Positions 26,984 through 36,538 of a stretch of DNA of 64,000 nt are shown piece after piece. Each line of letters starts with the position of its first letter. Positions within the stretch are counted from its first letter, which is position 1. Source of the stretch: Hahellaceae bacterium (GTDB lineage Bacteria; Pseudomonadota; Gammaproteobacteria; Pseudomonadales; Oleiphilaceae). Both the position numbers and the translations under genes were made by a program. The stretch covers positions 124,001 through 188,000 of the forward strand of contig JADGDV010000002.1 in NCBI GenBank assembly GCA_016744695.1, read 5' to 3'. The notes beneath the pieces are model-generated. The model worked only from the letters and a program-made list of their open reading frames with translations, was not told where the DNA came from and did not search any database.

Positions 26984-27691
26984 TATATTTAGAATAGATT
27001 TTTTTTAAAAAATTGAATGGCTAGAGGTAGTCTAATTTTGTCAATATTATCTATTATCAAATTTTTCCTAAAGAAGTTATATTTTCTTATCTACAAGGTA
27101 AGCAAGAGTTTTCCAAATACTGAACATTATTTTATAAATTATATTTGCCGATTTAATAAACAGCTATTTTGATCTGTTTGAAATTATTTTACAGGCTCAG
27201 GTAAAACTTGTTCCATATAGTGTCGTTATTGCAATTTTTTTGCGTTTCAAAAAATTGATCAAAAGACTCTTTTAATAACTCAGTTAAATATATAATTGAC
27301 CATTGCAAGGCCATGAAGTAGGAAGTGATTGTTCTATTTTATATTTTTTAAACAATATAATTTAGACTAATTTAGATTTTTTAAAAAATCTTACCTATAA
27401 TAAAAAATTGAACTCTACATATACTTGCATTAAGTTATCTGATGTCAAATAAGATTTATTGTATAGTGTTAAAATTTATTTAAAAGACAAGTTATCGAAC
27501 TAATTACAAACCTATTTTATTAAAACCCTCCTCTACTTAGTTTTGTTAGTATCTATCTGATTTGATTTTTAAATTTATTACAGCTATCAGTATGCTTTTT
27601 CTTTATAGTATTACTGATTTTTAGTGTTTTTTTTAACACTATTACGTTGTGTAAGTTATTTGTGAAAAGGTTGAGTAAAAACAGAGGTCAT
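26984..27691. other. Long AT-rich non-coding stretch
   Basis: These 708 bases hold no supported gene. They are markedly AT-rich with many T- and A-runs. A small hairpin, TAGTGTT and AACACTA (27622-27628 and 27635-27641), sits 50 bp before the next gene. Read backwards near 27330-27285 there is a short open stretch ending MVNYIFN, too short to assign. The stretch probably contains the promoter of the genes that follow and perhaps the remains of a lost gene. Confidence 0.5.
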
Positions 27692-28813
27692 ATGTTAATT
27701 AAAAAACGGATATTAATAGCCGCTCGATGGCCCGTGGGTGGCATTCGAACCTACTTTCGTTACATTTATTCAAATAAAGTGTTTAATGAATATAGCTTTA
27801 CGTTTATTGCTCCTAATAGTGGTGACCTTAAAGATTTTCTCGATACTTACATAAAAGATTTAGATTATAAGTTTATTGAAACAGATAACAGCACTATTGA
27901 TCTCTTTAAAAAATCGCTTGCTGAACTAAAAAAAGAAAAATACGATGTAATACACTCTCATGGTTTTACTGCAGCTTTTGCTATGGTGCCTGTTTCTAAA
28001 TTAATGGGAATACCCCATTTAATGACGGCCCATGATGTGTTTCAAACGCGGCAGTTTGAAGGCAACAAAGGGAAAATTAAAAAAGCGATTATGTCTATCG
28101 CTTTTCGAACAATAGATCAGATACATACGGTTAGTGTAGATGGAACAGATAACCTGCTCGATTTTTTCCCTAAGCTAAAAAATGAAAAAATAACCCCTAT
28201 ATTACATGGGGTGGATACAGAGTATTTTTATAAAGCAGCTGCCTTTGATTTAAAAAGTGAGCTGAATAAAGATAACATATATGTTATCGGTTTTTTTGGT
28301 CGTTTTATGTCTCAAAAGGGCTTTCGTTTTTTAGTTGATGCTGTACAAAAAATTATAAATAACGCGTCCCCTGATGCCATTAAGCCGATGGTCCTAACTT
28401 TTGGATGGGGCGGGTTTGTAAGAGAAGATTATGAGTACGTTGAAGAAAAGGGCCTAAAAGATTATTTTAAAATGATGCCGCATACCGATAACATGGCTGC
28501 ATCGCTTAAGGGTGTTGATATGGTTGCCATGCCTTCTTTGTGGGAAGCTTGTGGCTTACTGGGTATGGAAGCATTAACGGCCGGTGTGCCTATTGTGGGT
28601 ACAACGTGTATTGGGTTAAGGGAAGTATTAGAGGGCAGCCCCGCTCAAATGGTTGAACCAAGAAGTTCAGATTCTCTTGCTCAAGCTATTGAGGAAGAAA
28701 TGAAGAATGATAGACGGGCTGAGTTTGAAGAGTACGCAAAAATAGCAAAAAAACGATTTTCTTTAGAGCGCCCCGCTCAAGAATTGAAGAAATTATATGA
28801 CCGTATGGCTTAA
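27692..28813 (+). CDS. Family 4 glycosyltransferase (GT-B)
   Basis: The 373-residue enzyme begins MLIKKRILIAARWPVGGIRT, with the glycine-containing acceptor loop. HSHGFTAAFAMVPV and MTAHDVF follow. The donor domain has GFFGRFMSQKGFRFLVDAV (about 209-227) and MPSLWEACGLLGMEALTAG (about 287-305) with the conserved Glu pair. I chose the ATG at 27692 because AGAGGT lies about 4 bases before it. An open frame reaches a TTG at 27647 but has no ribosome site. It follows the long AT-rich gap and starts a new run of genes. Confidence 0.9.
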   Translation: MLIKKRILIAARWPVGGIRTYFRYIYSNKVFNEYSFTFIAPNSGDLKDFLDTYIKDLDYKFIETDNSTIDLFKKSLAELKKEKYDVIHSHGFTAAFAMVPVSKLMGIPHLMTAHDVFQTRQFEGNKGKIKKAIMSIAFRTIDQIHTVSVDGTDNLLDFFPKLKNEKITPILHGVDTEYFYKAAAFDLKSELNKDNIYVIGFFGRFMSQKGFRFLVDAVQKIINNASPDAIKPMVLTFGWGGFVREDYEYVEEKGLKDYFKMMPHTDNMAASLKGVDMVAMPSLWEACGLLGMEALTAGVPIVGTTCIGLREVLEGSPAQMVEPRSSDSLAQAIEEEMKNDRRAEFEEYAKIAKKRFSLERPAQELKKLYDRMA

Positions 28814-28843
28814 CATAGTTAGATGTATTAAAGGGATTAAACA

Positions 28844-30355
28844 TTGAAGACCATATTGGTAAATACGGGCTCTAACCTTGGGGTTACGCTTGTAAAATTA
28901 ATTATCACTTTTGTTATGACCCCCGTATTCGTACATAACTTAGGTAATTACGATTACGGTATCTGGGAAATTATAGGTGCCGTACTGGGTTATATGGGCT
29001 TACTTGACCTAGGCATGAAGCCTACGATCTCACGTTTTGCCGCTAAGTATCATGCGAATGATGAAAAAGACCAGCTACAGACGCTTTATTCTACCTCTTT
29101 AGTTTTTCTAGGGCTTATTGGTGTTGTGCTACTTGTGTTCTTTGTTACCTGGGGTTTTTATTGGCCACACCTTTTAGCAGAAGGGGCAAGTGATATTGAA
29201 AAATACTCAATTTTATTATTTATAATTGGCGCACAGCTTTTTATTGTGTTTCCTGGGTTTGTGGCTGAAAGTTTCTTGGAAGGCTTTCAGAAATATTACT
29301 TAAAAAATAATATAACCATCGTAAATTCAATTATTGGCTCTACGATATTATACTTTTACATGACCCCTGATAATGCCTTAATTTTACTAGCTGCTGCGAA
29401 TGCCATTGGTTTAAGTATTAAGTACATTATTTATACCGGTATGCTTACTAGAGCGAGCTTTGGAGGGCTGAAGCCCATTTTTAGAAAGGCGTCTTGGGTA
29501 AGCTTTAAAGAAACAGCGGTATTCGGTTTTAAATCTCTTATTCAAGGTATTGCATCGAGAATAGAAATAGGAACAGACACTATTGTAATCGGTGCTTTTT
29601 TAGGCCCTGCGATGGTTCCGTTTTATGCGATTCCCGCTAACCTTATCAGTTATATTCGAAATATAGGGTGGACTTTAACCCACGCATTTATGCCATTTTT
29701 TAGTTCTCTTGAAGCTCAAAATAAAAAAGATGAAATGCGTGCAATCTACCTCACCGCCAGTCGTTATGTAGTTGCTTTCTTATTACCACTTTGTGTGGGG
29801 GCTTCAGTAGTGGGTGGGCCATTTATTGGTGTTTGGATTGGTGAAGAGTATTTAGAGTCTGCTGATGCCATTATTCTCTTATTGGTAGTATATACCTCGC
29901 TTCCGTTTATTAATCCTTTTAGCTCACGTTACCTTACGGCGACAGGTGAACATGGTTTATTAGCAAAACTTTACCCTGTGGCGGCAGCTGTAAACCTTGT
30001 AGCGAGTATTATATTGGTTCATTACTGGGGGGTAGTGGGTGTTGCGGTAGGGTCTGTTATACCTGTATTTTTTGTGGTGCCCATTGTTATGAAACGGTGT
30101 TGTGATCTAATTGGCATCTCTGTAATTAGGTATGTTAAAGAAGCGATTATGCCTGTGCTTATACCGACTCTTTGTATGTTTGTAGTCGTATTTTTAATAA
30201 GAATGAACTGGCCTCTAACAAGCTACTTTAAAATTATTACAACGGTTGGTGTAGGTGGAACCATATATTCAATACTGTTTATTCTAATAGGCATGAACAG
30301 CCGTGAAAGAATATGGCTAAAAACAAAGCTTAAATCACGATTACCAAAAGCTTAG
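28844..30355 (+). CDS. Polysaccharide flippase (Wzx/MATE-type)
   Basis: The 503-residue protein has about 12-14 membrane helices and the typical opening TGSNLGVTLVKLIITFVMTP with GNYDYGIWEIIGAVLGYMG and LGMKPTISRFAAKY. It most likely moves the undecaprenyl-linked repeat unit to the periplasmic face for the Wzy-like protein. The start is TTG at 28844, with AAAGGGA about 9 bases upstream. It lies 30 bp after the glycosyltransferase gene. It is the only flippase candidate in the locus. Confidence 0.9.
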   Translation: MKTILVNTGSNLGVTLVKLIITFVMTPVFVHNLGNYDYGIWEIIGAVLGYMGLLDLGMKPTISRFAAKYHANDEKDQLQTLYSTSLVFLGLIGVVLLVFFVTWGFYWPHLLAEGASDIEKYSILLFIIGAQLFIVFPGFVAESFLEGFQKYYLKNNITIVNSIIGSTILYFYMTPDNALILLAAANAIGLSIKYIIYTGMLTRASFGGLKPIFRKASWVSFKETAVFGFKSLIQGIASRIEIGTDTIVIGAFLGPAMVPFYAIPANLISYIRNIGWTLTHAFMPFFSSLEAQNKKDEMRAIYLTASRYVVAFLLPLCVGASVVGGPFIGVWIGEEYLESADAIILLLVVYTSLPFINPFSSRYLTATGEHGLLAKLYPVAAAVNLVASIILVHYWGVVGVAVGSVIPVFFVVPIVMKRCCDLIGISVIRYVKEAIMPVLIPTLCMFVVVFLIRMNWPLTSYFKIITTVGVGGTIYSILFILIGMNSRERIWLKTKLKSRLPKA

Positions 30356-30386
30356 TTATTTTAATAAATAAGGGAATGCATAGACG

Positions 30387-32354
30387 ATGTGTGGGTTTGC
30401 AGGGTTTCGATTAGTTAACCAGGGTTTGTCTACGCCCCCTGAACAATTATTAAATAAAATGGCTGATGTAATAACACATCGAGGCCCTGATGATGATGGC
30501 ATTTGGTTTGATAGCACCCACAATGTAGGTTTGTGCCATCGACGTTTAGCCATTCAAGATTTATCGCCTCTCGGTGCGCAGCCTATGCGTTCTTCGGGTG
30601 GTCGTTATATGATTGCTTTTAATGGCGAGATTTATAACTTCCTTGACCTTAAGAAAACCTTAGAATGCGAAGGTGTTACGTTTCAAGGGCACTCTGATAC
30701 CGAAGTTATGTTGGCATGCTTTGAAAAGTGGGGCTTACTGCCTGCGCTTGAAAAGTTTGAAGGGATGTTTGCCTTTGCCTTGGTAGACAAGCAAAACAAT
30801 ACCCTGCATCTTGTTCGAGACCGCATGGGTGAAAAACCCCTTTATTATGGGGTGCAAAATAATAATGCGCTGGTATTTGGTTCCGAGTTAAAATCATTAA
30901 GCTGTTTTCCTGGGTTTGATAATGAAATTGATAGAGACGCACTAGCTCTATTACTTCGCCATAATTATATTCCTGCCCCCTATAGTATTTATAAGTCAGT
31001 GCGTAAGCTTGAGCCTGGTTCAGTGCTGACGATTAACCTAAGTAATGCTCGAAGTGAGCCCATTATTGAGCGTTATTGGGATTTACCATCCATCTATACT
31101 TCTGCTGATATTATTACTGACAGGCAACATGCTGAGAACGAATTAGAGCGATTAATAAAACGTTCTATAAAGCAACAGATGATATCTGATGTACCTCTAG
31201 GCGCTTTTCTGTCGGGTGGGGTAGACTCTTCTGCCGTGGTTGCCTTAATGCAAGAGCAGTCTAATAGGCCTGTAAAAACCTTTAGTATTGGTTTTAATGA
31301 ACCTAAATACAATGAAGCTGAGTTTGCAAAGAGTGTTGCGCAACACCTTAAAACAGACCATACCGAGTTTTATGTTGACGCGCATGATACTTTAAACGTT
31401 ATACCTGACTTACCTTCAATGTTTGATGAGCCTTTTGCAGACTCGTCTCAAATACCCACTTATCTTGTTTGTAAAATGGCAAAAAAAGAAGTGACGGTTG
31501 CTTTATCGGGTGATGGAGGCGATGAGTTATTTTGTGGTTATGAGCGTTTCTTTAGTAATGTTAGCCGATGGAAGAATAGTCAAAACCCATCGTTAGTGAA
31601 TATTATTAAACAGCTATTAATTAATAAGGTGCCGCCTGCTATTTTTGCGGCGCTTATTCAAAAAATTGTACCTTCTCAAAGGCATTTCTCTACGCAGCAT
31701 ATTGTAGAAAAACTGAATATCAATAAAAGCATCGCGTCAGCTACTAGTTTACAAGAGCAATACACAAACAGTATTTCATACTGGGCTAATCCAGCTACAC
31801 TGGTAAAAGGTGCAAAAGAAAGTAAAACCTTTTTGAATTCACAATCTGTTGAAGGCTGTGGAGGAGATTTGTACCGCGAGTTGATGTTGCTAGACACAGG
31901 TAGCTATTTACCTGACGATATTCTTGTGAAGGTTGACCGTGCGGCGATGTTTACCAGTTTAGAAACACGGGTTCCGTTTTTGAATCATAAAATTGTTGAG
32001 TTTGCAGCCAGTATAGATAGCTCCTTAAATACAGACGGCATTACAGGTAAGCACTTGCTAAGATCAATTTTATATAAATATGTACCTCAAGCGCTAATTG
32101 AGAGACCCAAAAGAGGGTTTGCGGTGCCGCTTGAATATTGGCTACGCAGTGATCTAAAGCAATGGGGAGCAGACTTGCTTCAAGAAGATAAGATTAAGAG
32201 AGAAGGTTATTTTGATGAAAAGCTTGTTTCAAGACTTTGGAATGAGCACCAGAGCGGTTTAGTTGATCACTCTTTTCATTTGTGGGGCATACTTACATTT
32301 CAAGCTTGGTTAGATGGTACGAATAGTATGGCTGCACCTATGGGTAATGTATAA
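30387..32354 (+). CDS. AsnB-like glutamine amidotransferase (exosortase A system-associated type)
   Basis: The 655-residue protein starts MCGFAGF, so Cys2 is the N-terminal glutaminase nucleophile after Met removal. GPDDDGIW, YMIAFNGEIYNF and HSDTEVMLACFEKWG complete the class II glutaminase domain (1-210). The synthetase domain has the PP-loop SGGVDSSAVVALM (about 276-288) and ALSGDGGDELFCGY. In XrtA loci such proteins (recalled as exosortase A-associated amidotransferase 1) are thought to amidate a sugar or other precursor rather than make asparagine. The context here favours that role. Confidence 0.9.
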   Translation: MCGFAGFRLVNQGLSTPPEQLLNKMADVITHRGPDDDGIWFDSTHNVGLCHRRLAIQDLSPLGAQPMRSSGGRYMIAFNGEIYNFLDLKKTLECEGVTFQGHSDTEVMLACFEKWGLLPALEKFEGMFAFALVDKQNNTLHLVRDRMGEKPLYYGVQNNNALVFGSELKSLSCFPGFDNEIDRDALALLLRHNYIPAPYSIYKSVRKLEPGSVLTINLSNARSEPIIERYWDLPSIYTSADIITDRQHAENELERLIKRSIKQQMISDVPLGAFLSGGVDSSAVVALMQEQSNRPVKTFSIGFNEPKYNEAEFAKSVAQHLKTDHTEFYVDAHDTLNVIPDLPSMFDEPFADSSQIPTYLVCKMAKKEVTVALSGDGGDELFCGYERFFSNVSRWKNSQNPSLVNIIKQLLINKVPPAIFAALIQKIVPSQRHFSTQHIVEKLNINKSIASATSLQEQYTNSISYWANPATLVKGAKESKTFLNSQSVEGCGGDLYRELMLLDTGSYLPDDILVKVDRAAMFTSLETRVPFLNHKIVEFAASIDSSLNTDGITGKHLLRSILYKYVPQALIERPKRGFAVPLEYWLRSDLKQWGADLLQEDKIKREGYFDEKLVSRLWNEHQSGLVDHSFHLWGILTFQAWLDGTNSMAAPMGNV

Positions 32355-32355
32355 G

Positions 32356-33381
32356 ATGCCTAAGCTTGTAAAATATCAACCTTGTCAAAAAGAAGAGGTG
32401 ATCGCTTTAATGGGTGGGCTTCCATTTAAAGCAGATATCTGGGATTGGCAGTTTGAAAGTAACCCTTATGGTTATAACTTTGACCCTGTTGTACTTGAAG
32501 AGGCAGGTCAAATAGTTGCTTTTAATGCAGGCATGGATGTTCAGGTTTATTACAACGGTAAAGCGGTGCCAGCACTATGGAGTTGTGACTTTTTTGTCCA
32601 TAAAAACTGTAGAGGCAAGGGCATTGGCCAGGTTGTTAAAGATGAACAGATTAAAAAATCAAATATAATTATGTCTTTTGGCATAAGTAATATGGCTGCG
32701 CCTGTTTTAATAAAAAAAGGATGGGTAGCAAATGAAGATATATGGCTCTTTAAACGCTATAAAAAAATAGACACGACTAAAAAAAGTTTACTGGTTGTAT
32801 TGCAGATGTGGAATCGCTTATTAGGGCTTTTCACCTTAAATACTAAAGTTAACTCTAGCGTTGTTAAAACCCGTAAATTACCCATAAAGCCAGAGATAGA
32901 CCATCTTTGGAATAAGGTTAAATCTAGTTATAAAAAAATAGTCGTTCGTAACCATGACTACCTACACTGGAAGTATGAGTTACACCCCATAGCAAAGTAT
33001 CTTTTTATTGAAATTAGACGTGATAAAGAGCTTAAAGCTGTTGCAGTGGTTCGAGAACATAACGGACAGGTAAAACTAGTTGATTTACTAGCACACGCTG
33101 ATGATTTGGCTTCGCGTCTAGAGGTCGTAAAGCAGCTAGAAATTATTTACCCTTCTGGTCATTTATTTATTTGTGCAACCACTGACTTTTTACTCCAGCA
33201 GGCTTTTTTACGTCTTGGCTATTTTAAAGCACGTGACAAACCACGCTTTTTTGTACGAAATGAATATGATAATAAAAACGGGGCGGCTGGTTGGTTTTTA
33301 ATGACCGGTGACTCCGATGGAGAGTTGCTCACGGCGTCTTCTGATTCATATTCAGTAAATAAAAGTAGTAATGCTGTATGA
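32356..33381 (+). CDS. GNAT-like N-acyltransferase
   Basis: The 341-residue protein contains a GNAT acetyl-CoA loop, VHKNCRGKGIGQVVKDEQI (about 80-98), after SCDFF. PVLIKKGW and HDYLHWKYELHPIAKYLFIEI follow, as in polysaccharide-locus acyltransferases with two GNAT-like halves. The ATG at 32356 is one base after the asnB-like stop; another ATG three codons upstream (32347) is possible. It overlaps the next gene by 4 bp. It probably acylates an amino sugar of the repeat unit; the acyl group is unknown. Confidence 0.78.
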   Translation: MPKLVKYQPCQKEEVIALMGGLPFKADIWDWQFESNPYGYNFDPVVLEEAGQIVAFNAGMDVQVYYNGKAVPALWSCDFFVHKNCRGKGIGQVVKDEQIKKSNIIMSFGISNMAAPVLIKKGWVANEDIWLFKRYKKIDTTKKSLLVVLQMWNRLLGLFTLNTKVNSSVVKTRKLPIKPEIDHLWNKVKSSYKKIVVRNHDYLHWKYELHPIAKYLFIEIRRDKELKAVAVVREHNGQVKLVDLLAHADDLASRLEVVKQLEIIYPSGHLFICATTDFLLQQAFLRLGYFKARDKPRFFVRNEYDNKNGAAGWFLMTGDSDGELLTASSDSYSVNKSSNAV

Positions 33382-34307
33382 GCCATTCTTCTGAGTGTAA
33401 ATATAAGCCAGGCCTCGTATCGATTATTACTCCAACCTATAATCGAGCGCATTATTTAAAGTATGCAATTGATAGTGTGTTAGCTCAAACGTATACAGAA
33501 TTTGAATTAATTATTATTGATGATGGTTCTACTGATGCTACCGCTACATTAGTAGAACCATATTTGTCTGATTCACGTTTTAAGTACATTAAAACAAGTA
33601 ATCAAGGTCAGGCATTGGCTCGAAATACCGGTTTAGAGCATGCTAAGGGTGAGTATATTAGCTTTTTAGACTCTGATGACCGATGGTTTGCTGACAAGCT
33701 AGAGAAGTCAGTTAATACTCTTAAGAATAATTCACAATTTGATATTCTATATGCAGACCGCTTAACAATAGATGGAGTAGGTGAAGGTAGCGTAACCTCC
33801 TCATATAATATTAAGCGCTATTCTGGGCGAATTTCAAAATATTTACTAAGAGACAATTGCGTTAGTTTTAGTACCACCTTAGTTCGCCATATGTGCTTTG
33901 ATGAAATGGGGGGCTTTAATCCAGAAGACCGTCTTAATGAAGATTATGATTTATGGCTGAGGTTTTCTACACAATATCAGTTCTATTATTTAAGAGACAA
34001 CCTTTCTTTTTATCGTGTGTCTGATGGGCAGGTTTCTGATAATGCTGAAGATCGTTTGCTTGCGAATGAAGCATTGTTAAATGAATTTATTGCTAAGCAT
34101 GTAAACTTATTATCACAAAAAGATATTAAACAGGGATGGTGTTATTTTTATACTCGCAAGGGTAATTATCACTCTCGAAATGGAAATTTTAAAGAAGCTT
34201 TTTTAAGTTATATTAAAGCGTTAAGTTTTACGGTTTTTCTTACATACCCTTGGAAATCACTTATTAAGCTTGTGATTTTTAGAAAAAATAGACAGGTTAA
34301 GGATTAG
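33378..34307 (+). CDS. Family 2 glycosyltransferase
   Basis: The 309-residue GT-A enzyme has VSIITPTYNRAHYLKYAIDS (about 14-33), LIIIDDGSTDAT (about 45-56), GQALARNTGLEHAKGEYISF and the metal-binding FLDSDDRWFADKL (about 95-107). NEDYDLWLRFS has the catalytic acidic pair. It overlaps the GNAT gene by 4 bp and precedes the FemAB-like gene by 7 bp, so it is in the same operon. It is related to, but not a copy of, the enzyme at 22639. Confidence 0.9.
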   Translation: MSHSSECKYKPGLVSIITPTYNRAHYLKYAIDSVLAQTYTEFELIIIDDGSTDATATLVEPYLSDSRFKYIKTSNQGQALARNTGLEHAKGEYISFLDSDDRWFADKLEKSVNTLKNNSQFDILYADRLTIDGVGEGSVTSSYNIKRYSGRISKYLLRDNCVSFSTTLVRHMCFDEMGGFNPEDRLNEDYDLWLRFSTQYQFYYLRDNLSFYRVSDGQVSDNAEDRLLANEALLNEFIAKHVNLLSQKDIKQGWCYFYTRKGNYHSRNGNFKEAFLSYIKALSFTVFLTYPWKSLIKLVIFRKNRQVKD

Positions 34308-34314
34308 GCTGGCT

Positions 34315-35454
34315 ATGAATAAAATTACAATAAAAGTCATAGATAATAGTCATGATTTTAAGACGCTAATAGATGAATGGAGACAATTGTCTATTGAGTC
34401 TAACGCTAATCCATTATTTTTAAGTTGGGAGTGGCAGTATAGTTGGTGGAATACTTGGTCTGAAACGCTTTCTTTAGAGCTATTTTTACTTACCGCATAC
34501 CATGATGAAAAACTTATTGGAGTAGCGCCTTTATATATTGATAATATAAATATTATTAAAGGCCTACCCATTAGGCGGCTTCAGTTTATTGGAAACGCAT
34601 GGCGCAAAGCTAATACCGTAAGAACAGAGTACCTTGAATTTATAAGTTGTAATGAATACTCGAAAGAAGTTTGTGAAGCGTTTTTAAAATTTATTAGTTT
34701 ATCTGACTGCTGGGATGAATTTCTAATATGTGATTTAGTTGAAAGCTCCCCCACCTATGCGGCGATTCATAATAAGAATATTATAGGTAACTGGCACGTT
34801 TTTAAGCGTGACTCTGAGGCAGGGGTTAATATTCGAACCGTAGGGGACTTTGCTCATTATGTAACGACGCTTGGTAAAAACATGCGATTAAAATTATTTA
34901 ATCGTCGAAAAACCATCGAGGAAATGGGAGAGGTAAACGTACATACTCTTAATCGCTCTGAAGTTAACCAATTCTTTGTGCATTTGAATACGTTACACCA
35001 AACGCGATGGGGGAGTGACTGTTTTAGTGGTCAAAGCTTAGATTTTCATAAATCATTTATTGCGCATATTGAAGATGATAATTGCTTAGAGTTGAGTCTT
35101 ATTGTATTTGAAGGCAATGTCGTGTCAGCTTTGTATAATATTAAGATGGGTAATAAGGTCTTTAATCTTCAAGCTGGGTTTATTGAAGAGTTCAATAAAA
35201 AAATATCGTTAGGCACATTGCATTTAGGTTACTCCATTGAGCAGGCATTTAATGATGTAAAAGTGAACAGTTTTGATTTGCTAGCCGGCGAAGGAAAAAA
35301 CTCCTTTTATAAAGAGCGATATAAAGGGGAAGATGTTAACTTTCTCACCATGCAGATTGTACGTAAAAAAAGACTTAAGTACCTTTATAAAATATTTTTC
35401 ATTTTACCTAAAGAATATCGAAACTACTTATCAAAGTGCTTGTTATCACGATGA
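34315..35454 (+). CDS. FemAB/BioF2-type acyltransferase (GNAT fold)
   Basis: The 379-residue protein has NPLFLSWEWQYSWWNTW (about 32-48), the aromatic opening of the CelD/BioF2-like acetyltransferase family (Acetyltransf_6). LIVFEGNVVSALYNIKMGNKVFNLQAGF and FDLLAGEGKNSFYKERYKG follow in the C-terminal half. FemAB-like proteins recur in exosortase loci and are thought to add aminoacyl or acyl groups to sugars or peptides. No signal peptide or membrane segment is seen, so it acts in the cytoplasm. It is followed by another glycosyltransferase gene 22 bp on. Confidence 0.82.
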   Translation: MNKITIKVIDNSHDFKTLIDEWRQLSIESNANPLFLSWEWQYSWWNTWSETLSLELFLLTAYHDEKLIGVAPLYIDNINIIKGLPIRRLQFIGNAWRKANTVRTEYLEFISCNEYSKEVCEAFLKFISLSDCWDEFLICDLVESSPTYAAIHNKNIIGNWHVFKRDSEAGVNIRTVGDFAHYVTTLGKNMRLKLFNRRKTIEEMGEVNVHTLNRSEVNQFFVHLNTLHQTRWGSDCFSGQSLDFHKSFIAHIEDDNCLELSLIVFEGNVVSALYNIKMGNKVFNLQAGFIEEFNKKISLGTLHLGYSIEQAFNDVKVNSFDLLAGEGKNSFYKERYKGEDVNFLTMQIVRKKRLKYLYKIFFILPKEYRNYLSKCLLSR

Positions 35455-35476
35455 ATGTGAATGATATAATTGAGCC

Positions 35477-36508
35477 ATGAAAACAGTTAGAATAATAACC
35501 AAAGATAGCGGGGTTGGCTTAAGAAAAGACTTAACCCTCATAAAAAATGTGCTTTCTACTATTCCAGGTTTGGTTGTAGAAAGTATATATATAAACCCTG
35601 AATTATCTAAATATTCAGAATATGATCGTTTTTTACAGCGTAATAAACGAAAGCTCCCTTCTGCTGTAAGCCGTCTACTATCTAGCGTTGAGTTATATTT
35701 AAATTCTGTAAAACAATATTCAAATGCAGACATCAATATATTCTTAGAAAATATTGAGCCCCCGTTTTTAACTAAAGCGCACTTTAATATATTGATTCCA
35801 AACCAAGAATGGTCAAATGACGGCACCTTTAATTACCTGCCTTGGATTGACTTGGTTGTGTGTAAAACGTTTCATGCTCAAACAATATTTAATTCACTCG
35901 CCCGAGATGTTATTTACACCAGTTTTACTAGTGATGATAAAAACAACCCAGAGTTAACTCAAGATTATGATTTGTTGTTTCATTTAGCCGGTGGAAGTTT
36001 GCAAAAAGGAACAACTAAACTAATCGATGTTTGGTCTAAGCATCCATCATGGCCTACGTTAAAAATCATTCAGCACCCTAAAAACCAGATGCAAGTAGAC
36101 TCCGAGAATATCAGTTACTATTCTAGTTTTGTTGATGATGACGCCTTAAATAACATTCAAAACACTCATGGCTGTCATTTATGTTTATCTGAAGCTGAGG
36201 GTTTTGGTCATTCCATTGTTGAGGCGATGAGTGCTGAGGCTTTGGTGATGACGACTAATGCACCACCAATGAATGAACTAATTAATGAAAGTAGGGGGCT
36301 TGTTGTTGATTTTGAGCATAGTTCCCCACAACGGCTTGGCATAAAATATATAGTATCGAACAGTGCCCTAGAAACTAAAATTGATGAACTGTTAGGCATG
36401 AGTACTTTAGATAAGCAATTAAAAGGCCGTTATGCTAGGCAGTGGTTTTTAGAAAATGATCTCTTTTTTAAACGTAAACTAATAGAGGTTATTAGCCAGC
36501 TTTTATAG
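35477..36508 (+). CDS. Glycosyltransferase, GT4-like
   Basis: The 343-residue protein has an unusual acceptor half without the GG loop. The C-terminal half is GT4-like: FHLAGGSLQKGTTKLIDVW (about 169-187) and HLCLSEAEGFGHSIVEAMSAEALVMTT split around the conserved Glu residues (about 234-260), then MNELINESRGLVVDFEHSS. NILIPNQEWSNDG in the N-terminal half may bind the acceptor. It lies directly before the exosortase gene. Specificity unknown. Confidence 0.83.
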   Translation: MKTVRIITKDSGVGLRKDLTLIKNVLSTIPGLVVESIYINPELSKYSEYDRFLQRNKRKLPSAVSRLLSSVELYLNSVKQYSNADINIFLENIEPPFLTKAHFNILIPNQEWSNDGTFNYLPWIDLVVCKTFHAQTIFNSLARDVIYTSFTSDDKNNPELTQDYDLLFHLAGGSLQKGTTKLIDVWSKHPSWPTLKIIQHPKNQMQVDSENISYYSSFVDDDALNNIQNTHGCHLCLSEAEGFGHSIVEAMSAEALVMTTNAPPMNELINESRGLVVDFEHSSPQRLGIKYIVSNSALETKIDELLGMSTLDKQLKGRYARQWFLENDLFFKRKLIEVISQLL

Positions 36509-36538
36509 TTGGTTAATATTAATTACAAGGAAATAACA

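Noticed and set aside
27280-27345. Minus-strand stretch ending MVNYIFN that recalls a transposase tail
   Set aside because: It is under 20 codons, with stops just upstream and no inverted repeats nearby. Too little to call a remnant.
36509-36538. Upstream TTG start for xrtA
   Set aside because: The ribosome site AAGGAA lies after it and is correctly spaced for the TTG at 36539.
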